Source: Brucella intermedia LMG 3301 (lineage in GTDB: Bacteria; Pseudomonadota; Alphaproteobacteria; Rhizobiales; Rhizobiaceae). Taken from it: a DNA stretch of 64,000 nt. This document shows, in pieces, positions 10,176 through 21,048 of the stretch; position 1 is the first letter of the stretch, and every line of letters starts with the position of its first letter. The notes beneath the pieces are model-generated. The model did no database searches. It was not told the origin of the DNA and saw nothing but the letters and a program-made list of their open reading frames with translations. The stretch is from assembly GCF_000182645.1 (NCBI RefSeq), contig NZ_ACQA01000002.1, forward strand, positions 744,001 to 808,000, given 5' to 3'. A program made the position numbers and the translations under genes.

Positions 10176-10262
10176 GCCCCTTAGCCTGAGGTGCGGAGCG
10201 AAGCGATGCCTCACCCTTCGAGACGGTGCTGCGCACCTCCTCAGGATGAGGCATTGGGGAGT
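10176..10262. repeat. Intergenic palindromic repeat after recG
   Basis: An 87-base imperfect inverted repeat: the left arm has GCCCCTTAGCCTGAGGTGCG and the right arm CGCACCTC, CTCAGG and GGGG in mirrored order, with GAGCGAAGCGATGCCTCACC between. It lies between the convergent recG and glmS genes. Its wording resembles the dispersed CTGAGGTGC/GAGGCATCGCTTCGC intergenic elements common in Rhizobiales genomes; that resemblance is from memory. It may also act as a transcription barrier between the two genes. Confidence 0.6.
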
Positions 10263-10311
10263 GAAATCACCTTCAACGCTTTATAAAAGCCGTAACAGCT
10301 GCTTTTCCCGA

Positions 10312-12135
10312 TTACTCGACAGTCACCGACTTCGCCAGATTGCGCGGCTGGTCGACATCGGTGCCCATCAGAACAGCGGTGTGATAGGCCAGCATCTGGA
10401 TCGGCAGCGCATAGACAAGCGGAGTGATGAATTCCGGAACGTCCGGCAGAACGATGGTTGCCATCGTGTCGATGCTGGCAGCTTCTGCGCCTTTTTTGTC
10501 GGTGATAAGAATGATCCGACCCCCGCGCGCCGCCACTTCCTGCATGTTGGAAACGGTCTTCTCAAAAAGGCGATCCGACGGCGCGATGACGATTACCGGC
10601 ATGGTTTCATCGATCAGCGCAATTGGGCCGTGCTTCAACTCACCGGCGGCGTAGCCTTCGGCGTGGATATAGGAAATTTCCTTGAGCTTCAGCGCGCCTT
10701 CCATGGCAAGCGGGAAGGAAGTGCCGCGACCGAGATAAAGCACATGATTGACCTTGGCCAGTTCATGGCAGACTGCGGCGATCTGGTCTTCCAGCTTCAG
10801 AACCTGATTGATGAAACGCGGCGCTTCGGAAAGCTGGCGCACCAGTTCCTGTTCGCGCTTGTCATCGATTGCGCCACGCGATTTCGCAGCCGCGATAACA
10901 AGCGAGGCCATGGCCGAGAGCTGGCAGGTAAAGGCCTTGGTCGAGGCAACCCCGATTTCCGGCCCGGCAAGCGTCGGGAAAACGGCATCGGATTCACGCG
11001 CAATGGTCGAGCCCGTCACGTTGACGACAGCGGCGATTTTCAGCCCCTGCGATTTGCAGTAGCGCAGCGATGCCAGCGTATCAGCCGTTTCGCCGGACTG
11101 CGATACGAACATCGCCAGCGAATCTTTCGAAAGCGGCATTTCGCGATAACGGAATTCAGACGCGATATCGCTATCGACCGGCAGGCGCGCAATCTGCTCG
11201 AACCAGTATTTGCCGACGGACGCAGCATAATAAGCCGTGCCGCAGGCAGATATCGTCAGGCGGTCGATCTTGCTGAAATCGATGCCGATTGCTTCCTGAC
11301 GCACCTTGCCGGTGGTGAAGTCGAGATAGTTCGCCAGCGTGTGAGAGATCACTTCCGGCTGCTCGAACATCTCTTTCTGCATGAAGTGACGATGATTGCC
11401 CTTGGAGACAAGCATGTTAGCCGTCTGCGTCTTCTGGATCGGCCGCTCGACTTCGCTGTTGTTCTCGTCGTAAACGGTCACACCCTTGCGCGTCAGAACG
11501 GCCCAATCGCCATCTTCGAGATAGGCGATGGTATCCGTGAAAGGCGAAAGGGCGATGGCATCCGAACCGAGGAACATTTCACCTTCGCCATAACCGACGG
11601 CAAGCGGCGGCCCCTGGCGAGCGCCGATCAAAAGCTCTTCGTCGCCCTCGAACAGGAAAGCAAGCGCGAAAGCGCCATGCAGCATCGGCAGGCTGTCGCG
11701 GACAGCCTCGACCGGAGACTTGCCCTTTGCCAGTTCGCGGGTCACAAGATGCGCGACAGCTTCAGTGTCGGTTTCGGTCTGGAACTTGTAGCCTTCCGCC
11801 TCAAGCATGGCGCGAAGTTCGGCGAAATTCTCGATGATGCCGTTATGAACAACCGCAAGGCGCTCGGTGATGTGCGGATGGGCGTTACGCTCCACAGGCT
11901 TGCCGTGCGTCGCCCAGCGGGTATGGCCAATACCGATGACACCAGGAAGCGGTTCTCCAGCCAGTCGCTTCTCCAGATTGACCAGCTTGCCTTCGGCACG
12001 GCGGCGATCGAGCTTGCCGTTCTGCAAGGTGGCGATACCGGCAGAATCGTAGCCGCGATATTCAAGCCGCTTCAGTGCATCCACGAGAAGCGGAGCGACT
12101 TCGTTATTTCCGATAATGCCGATAATTCCACACAT
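10312..12135 (-). CDS. glmS: Glutamine--fructose-6-phosphate aminotransferase (isomerizing) GlmS
   Basis: A 607-residue enzyme making glucosamine-6-phosphate from fructose-6-phosphate and glutamine, the first step to UDP-GlcNAc for peptidoglycan and lipid A. The N-terminal glutaminase domain begins MCGIIGIIGN, with the nucleophile Cys2 exposed after Met removal, and EYRGYDSAGIA follows. Two SIS domains occupy the C-terminal half (SACGTAYYA; SQSGETADT; STKAFTCQ), and the end PRNLAKSVTVE is typical. glmU lies 105 bases upstream on the same strand, so the pathway genes are probably an operon. No ribozyme-like element is expected or seen. Confidence 0.97.
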   Translation of the reverse strand: MCGIIGIIGNNEVAPLLVDALKRLEYRGYDSAGIATLQNGKLDRRRAEGKLVNLEKRLAGEPLPGVIGIGHTRWATHGKPVERNAHPHITERLAVVHNGIIENFAELRAMLEAEGYKFQTETDTEAVAHLVTRELAKGKSPVEAVRDSLPMLHGAFALAFLFEGDEELLIGARQGPPLAVGYGEGEMFLGSDAIALSPFTDTIAYLEDGDWAVLTRKGVTVYDENNSEVERPIQKTQTANMLVSKGNHRHFMQKEMFEQPEVISHTLANYLDFTTGKVRQEAIGIDFSKIDRLTISACGTAYYAASVGKYWFEQIARLPVDSDIASEFRYREMPLSKDSLAMFVSQSGETADTLASLRYCKSQGLKIAAVVNVTGSTIARESDAVFPTLAGPEIGVASTKAFTCQLSAMASLVIAAAKSRGAIDDKREQELVRQLSEAPRFINQVLKLEDQIAAVCHELAKVNHVLYLGRGTSFPLAMEGALKLKEISYIHAEGYAAGELKHGPIALIDETMPVIVIAPSDRLFEKTVSNMQEVAARGGRIILITDKKGAEAASIDTMATIVLPDVPEFITPLVYALPIQMLAYHTAVLMGTDVDQPRNLAKSVTVE

Positions 12136-12240
12136 GGGCTGCTCCAGATCCGACGTCGAGACGTAATGTTTCGCGGTTTAAAGATTCTAACGCAGAACGG
12201 CAACCCAATGGATTGCCGCTCACTTAAGCTATTGGACGAT

Positions 12241-13605
12241 TTATTTCGCCGCGGTTTTAGCCGCTTTGATGGCGGCATACTTCTCTCGCAGGATTTTCCC
12301 CCGGCCTTCCTTCGTTTCCTGCCGGGCACGACCGAAGGCCAGCGCATCGGCAGGAACATTGTCGGTAATCGTGCTGCCCGATGCGATATAGGCATTGTCG
12401 CCGATTTCTACCGGCGCAACCAGAGAACTGTTCGAGCCGACGAACGCGTTTTCGCCGATCACCGTCTTGTACTTGTTGTACCCGTCGTAATTGCAGGTGA
12501 TGGTGCCCGCGCCGATATTGCTCGATGCGCCGACTATCGCGTCGCCGATATAGGTCAGGTGATTGATTTTCGCGCCTTTATGCAAGGTGGCATTCTTCAC
12601 TTCGCAGAAATTGCCGACCTTGGTCTTTTCTCCCAGATTTGCACCGGGGCGCAGGCGGGCAAACGGCCCGATCTCTGCCTTGGGACCGACCTCCGCACCT
12701 TCCAGATGCGAGAAGGAATGTATCAAGGCTCCCGACGCAACATGCACATGCGGGCCGAAGAATACATTCGGCTCAACAATAACGTCGGCCTCGATCAGCG
12801 TGTCATGCGAGAAGAACACGGTTCCGGGCGCAATAAGCGTCACGCCTGCCAGCATCATCTCGCGGCGCTTGCGATCCTGCCAGATGGCTTCGGCTTCAGC
12901 CAGTTCGACACGATTGTTGATGCCGATGACATTATCGACCGGCACTTCGATGGCCGTCACATTCATGTCCCTGCCATGGGCGATGGCGACAATATCGGTC
13001 AGATAATATTCGCCCTTGGCGTTGTTATTATCGACGGCATCCAGAAGCGCCAGAGCATGTTGGCCACGGACAGCCATCAGCCCGCCATTGCAGAAACCGA
13101 TCTGCTTCTGCGCTTCGCTTGCTTCCTTTTCTTCAACGATGGCGACAAGCTTGTCGCCCTCTTCGATCAGACGGCCATAGCCGTGCGGATTCTCCGGGCG
13201 GAAACCGATAACGACAACGTCTGCGTCTCCGGCCAGCCGCTCGCGGGCCTTTTGCAGGGATTGTGCCTCGATCAGCGGCGTATCACCAAAAACGATAAGC
13301 AGATCATCATAACCGCGTTCGATTGCCTCGCGCGCGGCCAGAACTGCATGCGCTGTACCGAGACGTTCCTTCTGCTCGAAGGCCGAGACAGGCCCTGCAT
13401 TCTTTTCCACCGCCGCGCGCACTTCGTCGGCGCCGCGCCCCACGACCAGCGCAACATCGCTTTTGCCGGTGCCCTGAACGGCCTTGACCACGTGCGAAAC
13501 CAGCGGCAATCCCGCCACCTGATGCAACACTTTGGGCAGGCTGGATTTCATGCGTGTGCCTTCGCCAGCAGCTAGCACGATGGAAAGGCAGGTACGGTCT
13601 GTCAT
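12241..13605 (-). CDS. glmU: Bifunctional N-acetylglucosamine-1-phosphate uridyltransferase / acetyltransferase GlmU
   Basis: A 454-residue enzyme catalysing the last two steps to UDP-GlcNAc. The N-terminal nucleotidyltransferase domain has [11 protein letters not shown] at about residues 11-21 and FGDTPLI further on. The C-terminal left-handed beta-helix has [23 protein letters not shown] and repeated hexapeptides. The ATG at 13603-13605 ([11 protein letters not shown]) is chosen over an upstream in-frame start at 13641 because it places the nucleotide-binding loop at the usual distance from the N-terminus. It is followed by glmS. Confidence 0.96.
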   Translation of the reverse strand: MTDRTCLSIVLAAGEGTRMKSSLPKVLHQVAGLPLVSHVVKAVQGTGKSDVALVVGRGADEVRAAVEKNAGPVSAFEQKERLGTAHAVLAAREAIERGYDDLLIVFGDTPLIEAQSLQKARERLAGDADVVVIGFRPENPHGYGRLIEEGDKLVAIVEEKEASEAQKQIGFCNGGLMAVRGQHALALLDAVDNNNAKGEYYLTDIVAIAHGRDMNVTAIEVPVDNVIGINNRVELAEAEAIWQDRKRREMMLAGVTLIAPGTVFFSHDTLIEADVIVEPNVFFGPHVHVASGALIHSFSHLEGAEVGPKAEIGPFARLRPGANLGEKTKVGNFCEVKNATLHKGAKINHLTYIGDAIVGASSNIGAGTITCNYDGYNKYKTVIGENAFVGSNSSLVAPVEIGDNAYIASGSTITDNVPADALAFGRARQETKEGRGKILREKYAAIKAAKTAAK

Positions 13606-13664
13606 TGTGTCGTCCAGAAAATTGAGATGATCTTCGCTCATAACATCAAAGCGTCTATGAAAAC

Positions 13665-14453
13665 TTACGCGCCAGTCTTCAGGAAAAGACCTTCGATTTG
13701 CCCAAGTGCAGGAAAGGTTTCAAGCATCCAGTACGAGAATGATTGCATGCCGCCCGTCAGGAACAAAACTCCTGCTACCACCAAAAGCGCGCCCATCGCT
13801 TTCTCCACCTTGCCCAGATGCACCCGGAAACGCGAAAGAAACCGCATGAATGCGCCGGAAAAAAGGGCGGCGATCAAAAAAGGAATGCCAAGGCCAAGCG
13901 AATAGGTTGCCAGCAACAGCGCACCCTCGCCCACCGTGCTGCTACCGCCCGCAAGCGTCAGGATCGGCCCAAGAACTGGCCCGATGCATGGCGTCCAGCC
14001 AAATGCAAATGCCAGCCCCATGACATAGGCTCCGAGCGGCGACGCCGGAGCGTTGCGGGCCTGGAACCGGGCTTCGCGAGACAGGAACGACAGGCGCAGG
14101 ACGCCGAGGAAGTTCAATCCCATCAATATGATGACCACGCCCGCGACGATTGCAATTTCCTGCTGCCAGGCGCGCAGGAAGGCGCCAATCGAAGAGGCGC
14201 CAGCGCCAAGCGCCACAAAAACAGTGGTAAAACCGAGAACAAAGCAAATTGCGGCAAACGCCAGCGAACGGCGCGCCGAAGGCGCTGCTGCAACGGTTGT
14301 CGCCTTCTCTGCACGGAAATCCTCGACGCTCACGCCAGCCATATAGCACAGATAAGGCGGCACAAGCGGAAGAACGCAGGGTGACAGAAAAGACAACGCA
14401 CCGGCTCCGGCAGCGGTCATGTATGAAATATCGAGCACCAAGACCTCTTTCAA
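13665..14453 (-). CDS. CcdA/DsbD-type membrane thiol-electron transporter, cytochrome c biogenesis
   Basis: A 262-residue protein with about six transmembrane helices. The first has the CcdA motif [15 protein letters not shown] and the fourth the matching [14 protein letters not shown]; these two intramembrane cysteines shuttle electrons from cytoplasmic thioredoxin to the periplasm, feeding cytochrome c maturation or periplasmic reductases. The periplasmic domains of full DsbD are absent, as in CcdA. The start at 14453 could instead be the ATG 33 bases further in, since membrane segment 1 begins right after it. It is upstream of glmU on the same strand, separated by 59 bases. Confidence 0.88.
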   Translation of the reverse strand: MKEVLVLDISYMTAAGAGALSFLSPCVLPLVPPYLCYMAGVSVEDFRAEKATTVAAAPSARRSLAFAAICFVLGFTTVFVALGAGASSIGAFLRAWQQEIAIVAGVVIILMGLNFLGVLRLSFLSREARFQARNAPASPLGAYVMGLAFAFGWTPCIGPVLGPILTLAGGSSTVGEGALLLATYSLGLGIPFLIAALFSGAFMRFLSRFRVHLGKVEKAMGALLVVAGVLFLTGGMQSFSYWMLETFPALGQIEGLFLKTGA

Positions 14454-14616
14454 TTCATCAAATCACTTGCAGCCTGACCCAACCGCAGGCTTATATAGAC
14501 CAACTTCTGCTCTGCTTTGAATATTTTCAATGCGGCATCTCGCTCGAACACAAGTTCGCCCTAAATCGAGATCATTGCGCAATTTATATATGTTGCTCCA
14601 ACCGGACGATGTTCCT

Positions 14617-17238
14617 ATGAGCCTTATTGATGATGACGAAGTGCCTTCCATGCCATCCGAAACGTCAGCAAGACATCATGGCTGGTTCACCCGCTACCAA
14701 CATTTTCTGTTTCCGATAGCCGGTATCGCCATTGCGTTGCTTGCAATCTATGTGCTGGAGAATCTTCTCCAGCATACATCGCGCACGGAAACGCTCGCCG
14801 CACTGCATAATATATCGTGGGCAACGCTTGCGCTGGCAGTGTTTTTCACGGCTCTGAGCTATGCCGCTGTCGCACTTTACGATGTCGTGGCCGTCGATAC
14901 GATCGCGCCAAACCAGATACCGCGCCGCCTTGCAGCCGTTGCAGGCGCCGCTGGCTACGCGATTTCCAACGCGCTTGGCTTTTCCCTGCTGACCGGCGGT
15001 GCCCTGCGTTATCGCATCTATGCCGCGGAGGGCGTGAGTCTTGCTGACATCGGCAAGATCGTCGGCACGTCATGGTTCGCGATCTGGTTCGCGCTGATCA
15101 TAATGGTGGGCGCCGCTCTTCTCATCGATCCACGGGATGTTCCCTGGCTCTCTGCCATCGATTCCCGCATCGATATCGTTGCCGGCATCGCTATTCTGGG
15201 CGGTATCGGCTGGCTGATCTACTGGCTGTCGCATGGGCAGCGCAGTTTCACGATAGGCTCATTCAGCCTGCGCCTGCCCAACTCAAAGGGAGCGCTGCTC
15301 CAGATATTTGCCGGGCTCGTGGATGTGGGCGCCGCAGCGGCTACGCTCTATGTCCTCATGCCCGCCGATGCTGTGCCTAGCTTCGCCGTTTTCGCACTCG
15401 TCTATGTGATCGCCATCGTGCTGGGCATTGCCAGCCATGCGCCCGGCGGCCTCGGCGCCTTTGAAGCGACAATTATTGCAGGTCTCGGCCTTGGCGGAAA
15501 ACCGGATGCGATTGCGGCGCTTCTCGCCTACCGGCTTATCTATACGATTATGCCGCTTGTCGTGGCGACCGCAGGCATTCTCATATGGGAGATCATGCGC
15601 CGCCGCCATATGCTCGGCAAGCAGGCACGCTTCGCCAAGCGGCTGGTCGAGCCGCTCGTCCCCGGTCTGTCTGCCAGCATCATCTTTCTGGGCGGGATCA
15701 TGCTTCTCGTTTCCGGGGCCACGCCGGACCTTCGCTACCGCGTCGAAGTGCTCTCCGACATCGTTCCGGAATCCTTCATGGAAATGTCGCACCTCGCCGC
15801 CAGTCTGGTCGGCGTGGCGCTGCTCATCGTTGCTCGCGGTCTCTCAAAGAGGCTTGCGCGAGCATGGGTGGCTGCGCAAATCCTGCTTCTCTGCGGCGCG
15901 GCCTTTTCTCTGGCAAAAGGTCTCGACTGGGAAGAAGCCATTACTCTCTGTCTTTTCGCTTTCACACTGTGGGGGTTCCGGGATTCGTTCTATCGCCGCC
16001 CTATTTCGGGGCCGTTTGACCTGAGCTGGAACTGGATCGCGACCGTCGGCACAACTGTGCTCGTTTCCACATGGCTTGGATTTTTCGTTTATCGCCACGT
16101 GGAATATTCCAACACGCTCTGGTGGGATTTCGCCTGGAACGGCAATGCCCCACGCTTCCTGCGGGCAACCGTGTTGGTCTTTGCCGTGGTCGCCGCAGTT
16201 GGCCTTTACTCCATCATCAACCGGAACGGTCATCGCAGGCGAAAGGTGGATTATTCAATACCCCCCGCCGTGCCCGCCCTCGTCGCCCAATGGCCGCACA
16301 CGGATGCCGCCCTGGCGCTGCTTGGCGACAAGCAATTTCTTCTGGCCCCCGACAACAGCTCCTTCATCATGTATTCCCAGTCCGGGGGCAGTCTGATCGC
16401 GCTTGGCGAACCCATCGGTAATGAACAAACCGGCAAAGAGCTTGCATGGTCCTTTCACGGGCTGGCCGACAAGCTTGCCCTGCGCACCGTATTTTACGGT
16501 GTTGGTCCGCAAAGCCTGCCCCTGTTTCTGGATATGGGCCTTGTCGCCCTGAAACTCGGTGAAGTCGCCCGCGTTGATCTCGCCGAATTCTCGCTGGAAG
16601 GACCGCGTCGCCAGCCGTTCCGCTATGCCGACAGAAAGATCGACAAGGATGGACTGACGTTTGAAATCATTCCGTCCGCCGATGTGCCTCCGCTCATCCC
16701 ACGCCTGCAGGAGATTTCGGATGCCTGGCTGGATTTCAAGTCGGGCAGCGAGAAAGGGTTTTCGCTCGGATATTTCGATGAAGAATATATGAAACGCTTT
16801 GACGTTGCAGTGCTGAAACGCGACGGAGAAATCGTGGCTTTTGCCAACATATGGCGCGGCGCGGACAAATATGAAATCACTGTCGACCTCATGCGCTACA
16901 TGCCGAATGTGCATAAGCTCCTTATGGACGCGCTTTTCGCGAAGCTGCTGATGGCCGGCAAGGAAGAAGGCTACAAGTGGTTCAACCTGGGCGCCGCCCC
17001 GCTATCGGGCCTGAGCGGCAGCAGGCTGGCCTCCCGTTGGAACCGCTTCGGCTCGTTCATCTACAAGCGCGGCGCCGATCTCTATCACTTTGGCGGATTG
17101 AAAGCCTTCAAGGAAAAATTCGATCCTGTCTGGACGCCGCATTACATGGTTTGCCCGGGCGGCCTTGAGACGCCGCGCGCCCTTCTCGATGCCACGACCC
17201 TCATCAATGGCAGCCCACTGGAGTTCATCCGCAAATGA
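14617..17238 (+). CDS. mprF: Lysyl-phosphatidylglycerol synthase/flippase MprF (LpiA type)
   Basis: An 873-residue integral membrane protein. The N-terminal two thirds holds many hydrophobic helices (flippase plus membrane part of the synthase); the C-terminal third is a soluble GNAT-like DUF2156 domain that transfers lysine from Lys-tRNA to phosphatidylglycerol ([26 protein letters not shown] end, with FKEKFDPVW near the C-terminus). Lysyl-PG gives acid and cationic-peptide tolerance in rhizobia, where the gene is called lpiA. The ATG at 14617 (MSLIDDDEV) is preferred over an in-frame ATG at 14530. Its stop overlaps the start of acvB by four bases, so the two are translationally coupled. Confidence 0.93.
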   Translation: MSLIDDDEVPSMPSETSARHHGWFTRYQHFLFPIAGIAIALLAIYVLENLLQHTSRTETLAALHNISWATLALAVFFTALSYAAVALYDVVAVDTIAPNQIPRRLAAVAGAAGYAISNALGFSLLTGGALRYRIYAAEGVSLADIGKIVGTSWFAIWFALIIMVGAALLIDPRDVPWLSAIDSRIDIVAGIAILGGIGWLIYWLSHGQRSFTIGSFSLRLPNSKGALLQIFAGLVDVGAAAATLYVLMPADAVPSFAVFALVYVIAIVLGIASHAPGGLGAFEATIIAGLGLGGKPDAIAALLAYRLIYTIMPLVVATAGILIWEIMRRRHMLGKQARFAKRLVEPLVPGLSASIIFLGGIMLLVSGATPDLRYRVEVLSDIVPESFMEMSHLAASLVGVALLIVARGLSKRLARAWVAAQILLLCGAAFSLAKGLDWEEAITLCLFAFTLWGFRDSFYRRPISGPFDLSWNWIATVGTTVLVSTWLGFFVYRHVEYSNTLWWDFAWNGNAPRFLRATVLVFAVVAAVGLYSIINRNGHRRRKVDYSIPPAVPALVAQWPHTDAALALLGDKQFLLAPDNSSFIMYSQSGGSLIALGEPIGNEQTGKELAWSFHGLADKLALRTVFYGVGPQSLPLFLDMGLVALKLGEVARVDLAEFSLEGPRRQPFRYADRKIDKDGLTFEIIPSADVPPLIPRLQEISDAWLDFKSGSEKGFSLGYFDEEYMKRFDVAVLKRDGEIVAFANIWRGADKYEITVDLMRYMPNVHKLLMDALFAKLLMAGKEEGYKWFNLGAAPLSGLSGSRLASRWNRFGSFIYKRGADLYHFGGLKAFKEKFDPVWTPHYMVCPGGLETPRALLDATTLINGSPLEFIRK

Positions 17239-18647
17239 CGAAAAGACGCGTTCTCTTTATTGTGCTCGGATTGGCGCTGGTGGCAGCAGCGGGCGTGTAC
17301 GGCACAATGCATACTGGTAAAATCGCGCGGCTCTGGACAAAAGTCATCGATTCCGACGAGCCGGTTATCCATGCCAGTGCCGAAAGACTGTCCAACATTC
17401 CTGTCTATATGCCAGAGAACGATCCTGTCGGACTTGCCATCCTGCTGAGTGATGACGGCGGCATAGGCGACCGGGAAAAACAATTCATGGATGCCATGCT
17501 TGCCCGGAATATGATCGTTCTGCCGGTCGAGCTTGGTCCGTGGCGCGCGGCGCTCGATAAGGAGGGCGGCGAATGCAACTATCTGGACTCCGATTTCGAA
17601 GCCATCGCCAAGGAAGCCTTGCGCGGGCTGGATCTCGGGGTCTATTTTCACCCCGTCCTGACGGGTGTCGGACAAGGCGCGACCATCGCTTATGCGGCGG
17701 CCTCGGATTCTCCGGATGCAACGATTGCAGGCGCTGTCGCGCTTGATCCGGTTCCTGCCAGGACCCGTCTTCCTTCTTGCACGGAAAAAGCCGCAGCAAC
17801 CAAGGACCCGGATGGAGGCTTCACCTATGGGTTCAATGTGGCAATTCCCGCCCCTGCCCTGGTGATCGGGCCGGCCGGATCACCGACGAATAATCCCGTT
17901 ACTGCCCGGCAGGAAAATTTAGCCGTGCTTCAATCTGCTCCTGCATTTCCGGCAAGACTCAAAATGGCTGTCGACAATGTCGTGGCCATGGCGGATCAGG
18001 ACGCCAAGAACGAAGCCCTGCCGATCGTCGACCTTCCTGCGAAGGACGGAAAGGCCGATATGATTGCGGTCTTCTATTCCGGTGATGGTGGCTGGCGCGA
18101 CCTCGACAAATCCATCGGCGAGTGGCTGCAGGCACACGGCGTCCACGTGATCGGCGTGGATTCGCTACGCTATTTCTGGTCGGAACGCACGCCGGAGGAA
18201 ATCGCCAACGACACGACGGCGATGATCAAAAAAGCTGATCCGACAAATAAATTGCCGGTAGCTGTTCTCGGCTATTCGTTTGGCGCTGATACATTTCCGT
18301 TTGCCTGGAAATACCTGCCTGCGGCCATACAGGACCGGACGAAAATGATCGGCCTTCTCGGGGTCGAAACGACGACCACATTTCAGGTTTCGATTGAAGG
18401 CTGGCTCGGAATGGATGGTGACAAGGACGTCATTCCGGCCATTTCGACAATCCCGCTCGACCGGGTCGTCTGTGTCTATGGACAGGAAGAAGAGGATACC
18501 GCCTGCACTGCTCCGGAACTGAAGGGCATGGAAGTCATGAAACTGGCTGGCGGCCACCATTTCGATGAAAATTATGAGCCGATTGCCGCCAGCCTTCTGG
18601 AAAAGATGCGCAGCCGTGCCGGATTGCCGCCGCGACCAGCCAGTTGA
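17235..18647 (+). CDS. acvB: AcvB/VirJ-family periplasmic serine lipase (lysyl-phosphatidylglycerol hydrolase)
   Basis: A 470-residue protein with an N-terminal hydrophobic segment (residues 6-22), so periplasmic or membrane-anchored. The C-terminal half is the VirJ-type alpha/beta hydrolase: [13 protein letters not shown] at 279-291, nucleophile elbow GYSFG with Ser348, and a candidate catalytic histidine in GGHHFDENY (441-442). The N-terminal half is a degenerate second hydrolase-like domain (GVGQG near 144). In Agrobacterium AcvB hydrolyses lysyl-PG in the periplasm, which fits the four-base overlap with mprF here: one gene makes the lipid, the next breaks it down. Confidence 0.9.
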   Translation: MTKRRVLFIVLGLALVAAAGVYGTMHTGKIARLWTKVIDSDEPVIHASAERLSNIPVYMPENDPVGLAILLSDDGGIGDREKQFMDAMLARNMIVLPVELGPWRAALDKEGGECNYLDSDFEAIAKEALRGLDLGVYFHPVLTGVGQGATIAYAAASDSPDATIAGAVALDPVPARTRLPSCTEKAAATKDPDGGFTYGFNVAIPAPALVIGPAGSPTNNPVTARQENLAVLQSAPAFPARLKMAVDNVVAMADQDAKNEALPIVDLPAKDGKADMIAVFYSGDGGWRDLDKSIGEWLQAHGVHVIGVDSLRYFWSERTPEEIANDTTAMIKKADPTNKLPVAVLGYSFGADTFPFAWKYLPAAIQDRTKMIGLLGVETTTTFQVSIEGWLGMDGDKDVIPAISTIPLDRVVCVYGQEEEDTACTAPELKGMEVMKLAGGHHFDENYEPIAASLLEKMRSRAGLPPRPAS

Positions 18648-18743
18648 TAGGCCGCCGACAGGTCATCGCCAGAGATCAGGTATAAAAAATCGCCCAACCG
18701 CAAATCGGGGATCAAACGGTGACATCTAAGTATTTGAATGTGT

Positions 18744-18819
18744 TGGTGAGCGCGCAGGGATTCGAACCCTGGACCTACTGATTAAAAGTCAGTTGCTCTA
18801 CCGGCTGAGCTACGCGCTC
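18744..18819 (-). tRNA. tRNA-Lys (anticodon UUU)
   Basis: A 76-base cloverleaf on the minus strand. The acceptor stem GAGCGCG pairs with CGCGCTC, the anticodon loop CTTTTAA carries UUU, the T-arm has GTTCGAATC, and CCA is encoded at the 3' end. It sits downstream of acvB, whose partner MprF uses Lys-tRNA as substrate; the adjacency may be chance. Confidence 0.97.
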
Positions 18820-19100
18820 CCTGTTGGAGCAAATCGCCCCCGGAAGTGCGGCGGAACATAAGGGTGGCTTACGGATTGGTCAACACCATAAAGTCAGGTT
18901 TCTCCAACATAAATTCAAAAAAATAACAGGTCAGGGATACTCTATCTCGCGCAACAGCTTCCAGATGCCGGTAAATAGGTCATTTTCACGTTTTTCTGAG
19001 GGCTTAGCAGCTTCAACAGAACAGCGATTCTGAACCGTATGGTGATAGAACGACGACTGCCGGGCCTTCCGGGCCGGACCTTGCCGCGTGGCCATGCTAC
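18820..19100. other. Non-coding region between tRNA-Lys and the MITE-like element
   Basis: Together with the element that follows, some 450 bases separate tRNA-Lys from the next gene. This part should contain the tRNA promoter on the minus strand. A 69-codon frame at 18824-19033 has no recognisable family and begins inside the tRNA flank, so it is not called. Confidence 0.5.
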
Positions 19101-19235
19101 AGCTAGGGTCGGGACCTGTTAATTTGTTGGAAGTGGCGCCTGAAATGACAAGAGCTGCTGGAGCGGCGAAGGGCGACTACATCCAAACAGCCAGCCTCGT
19201 GCCATTTTCACCAAATTAACAGGTTCTGCCCTAGC
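19101..19235. mobile_element. MITE-like element with terminal inverted repeats
   Basis: The ends are imperfect inverted repeats about 25 bases long: left AGCTAGGGTCGGGACCTG followed by TTAATTTG; right, read from the other strand, AGCTAGGGCAGAACCTG followed by TTAATTTGG. The interior of roughly 80 bases encodes nothing, so the element is non-autonomous. If the true termini are the GGG bases, a TA dinucleotide flanks both sides, as left by IS630/Tc1-like and some IS5-group transposases. Only one copy is evident in this window and no transposase gene is present. Confidence 0.65.
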
Positions 19236-19267
19236 TTCATCGGAATGAACTAACGGCACGGTATTTC

Positions 19268-20962
19268 ATGTCTCTGACCACCAAGGCATTCTTCCATTTC
19301 CGGCGCTCCTTATCCGGCGTTGGCATAGCGCTAGGCACCCTGTTTTTTGCTGCGGCGCTCACGCCGAGCCTCGTTCCACGCACCTACGTCATGCAGGGCA
19401 TTCTCGGTGGCGTCGCGTTCGGATCAGGTTATGGCATTGGCGTGCTATGGCGCTGGCTCTGGCATTACCTGGAATTGCCCGAACCCCAAGACCGCCTGCG
19501 CAGCAGAGCCAATCTTGCCGTCGGCGTGGTCTGTCTCGCGGTGGCTGTCGTAGCCCTTTATTTTGCGGCAAGCTGGCAGAATTCGGTTCGAGCCGTCATG
19601 GACATGGAACCGGTGCCCAGCGCCTATCCGATGAGCGTTTCGGCTTTGGCAGTACTGACATTCCTCATTCTGTTGGTACTTGTTCGCCTTCTCATCCGGC
19701 TAGGGCGATTCGTCTCCGGGAAAGTGCAACTCGTCATGCCTCGCCGGGTAGCCAACGTCCTCGGCGTCACGATTACCGTGATCCTTGTCTGGACGATTGC
19801 CAACGGGCTGCTCATCCAGTCCGCGTTCAGGGTTCTGGATCGTTCCTTTCGCGAGTACGACGCTCTGATCGAGCCGGATCGCCCACAACCGACGGCACCG
19901 GGCAAAACCGGCAGTGCTGCCTCGCTTTTGCATTGGAACGAACTTGGGCGGGCTGGACGCGAATTTGTCTCCTCGGGCCCTGCCGCTTCCGACATCACGG
20001 CGATGACCGGAGAAAGGGCAATCGACCCCATACGGGTCTATGCGGGTCTGCAAGTCGCCGACACGCCGGAACAACGCGCGGAGCTTGCACTGGAAGAGCT
20101 GAAGCGGCAACGCGGCTTTGACCGTTCGGTACTGGTCGTCATCACGCCCACCGGAACAGGATGGGTTGACCCTGCAGCAATGGACGGTCTTGAGTTTCTG
20201 CACCATGGTGATGTGGCCAGCGTCGCCGTGCAGTATTCCTATCTTTCCAGCCCATTGTCGCTGCTCTTTCAGCCCGAATATGGAGCGGAAGCATCGCGGG
20301 CGTTGTTCATCGCCGTCTACAACTACTGGAAAAACCTGCCGCGGGACAGCCGACCTCGCCTGTATCTTTATGGCTTGAGCCTCGGTGCGATGAACTCGGA
20401 AATTTCGTCCGAGCTTTTCGAAATGCTTGATGACCCCATCAACGGCGCGCTATGGAGCGGCCCTCCTTTCCCCAGCCGCGACTGGAAAGCCATGACCAGA
20501 CGGCGAAATCCGGGAACGCCGGAATGGTTGCCGGTGTTCAGGGACGGCTCCTTTGCGCGTTTCATGAACCAGTATGGTGAAGCCCCGGGAAATGGAACGC
20601 GGTGGGGCCCAATGCGTGTGGTTTATCTGCAATATGCCAGCGACCCGGTCACTTTCTTCGACACGCTGTCCTTCTACCGCCAGCCTGATTGGATGCAGGC
20701 ACCGCGCGGGCCCGATGTGTCACCCGATCTGCGATGGTATCCGGTGGTAACCATGCTTCAACTCGCCCTCGACATGGCCTTTGGAACGGCCACACCGATC
20801 GGGCACGGGCATGTATATGCTCCTGAGCACTATGTCGACGCGTGGCTGGAAGTTACCGGCGTAACTGGCTGGGATGCGCACAATATCGCAAGGCTCAAGC
20901 AGTATCTGCGCCAGAAAATGGATGGGACAAACATCGAGGGCTATGAACAGCGCGGCGGATAA
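19268..20962 (+). CDS. Membrane-anchored alpha/beta hydrolase (Abhydrolase_9 family)
   Basis: A 564-residue protein. The N-terminal ~200 residues hold about five transmembrane helices in the arrangement of the Abhydrolase_9 N-terminal domain (TPSLVPRTYVMQGILGG near residue 31). The C-terminal domain is the catalytic part with nucleophile elbow YGLSLGAM (Ser371) and the conserved start RIRVYAGL-like strand (DPIRVYAGLQ). Substrates of this family are not known; esterase or lipase action at the membrane is likely. The ATG at 19268 follows the MITE-like element by 32 bases, so the element may sit in its promoter region. Confidence 0.82.
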   Translation: MSLTTKAFFHFRRSLSGVGIALGTLFFAAALTPSLVPRTYVMQGILGGVAFGSGYGIGVLWRWLWHYLELPEPQDRLRSRANLAVGVVCLAVAVVALYFAASWQNSVRAVMDMEPVPSAYPMSVSALAVLTFLILLVLVRLLIRLGRFVSGKVQLVMPRRVANVLGVTITVILVWTIANGLLIQSAFRVLDRSFREYDALIEPDRPQPTAPGKTGSAASLLHWNELGRAGREFVSSGPAASDITAMTGERAIDPIRVYAGLQVADTPEQRAELALEELKRQRGFDRSVLVVITPTGTGWVDPAAMDGLEFLHHGDVASVAVQYSYLSSPLSLLFQPEYGAEASRALFIAVYNYWKNLPRDSRPRLYLYGLSLGAMNSEISSELFEMLDDPINGALWSGPPFPSRDWKAMTRRRNPGTPEWLPVFRDGSFARFMNQYGEAPGNGTRWGPMRVVYLQYASDPVTFFDTLSFYRQPDWMQAPRGPDVSPDLRWYPVVTMLQLALDMAFGTATPIGHGHVYAPEHYVDAWLEVTGVTGWDAHNIARLKQYLRQKMDGTNIEGYEQRGG

Positions 20963-21048
20963 GAGCGCATCCCGAAAGGCGTGAAACCCATTCAACAGGA
21001 TGCGCGCCCCACCGGATAGTCGGAGCCCCGCTGTTCTTTATTCACCGG

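Noticed and set aside
10246..13575. A 1109-codon open frame on the plus strand, antisense to glmS and glmU
   Set aside because: It lies exactly over two well-supported genes on the other strand and has no recognisable domain; GC-rich codon usage leaves the opposite strand open.
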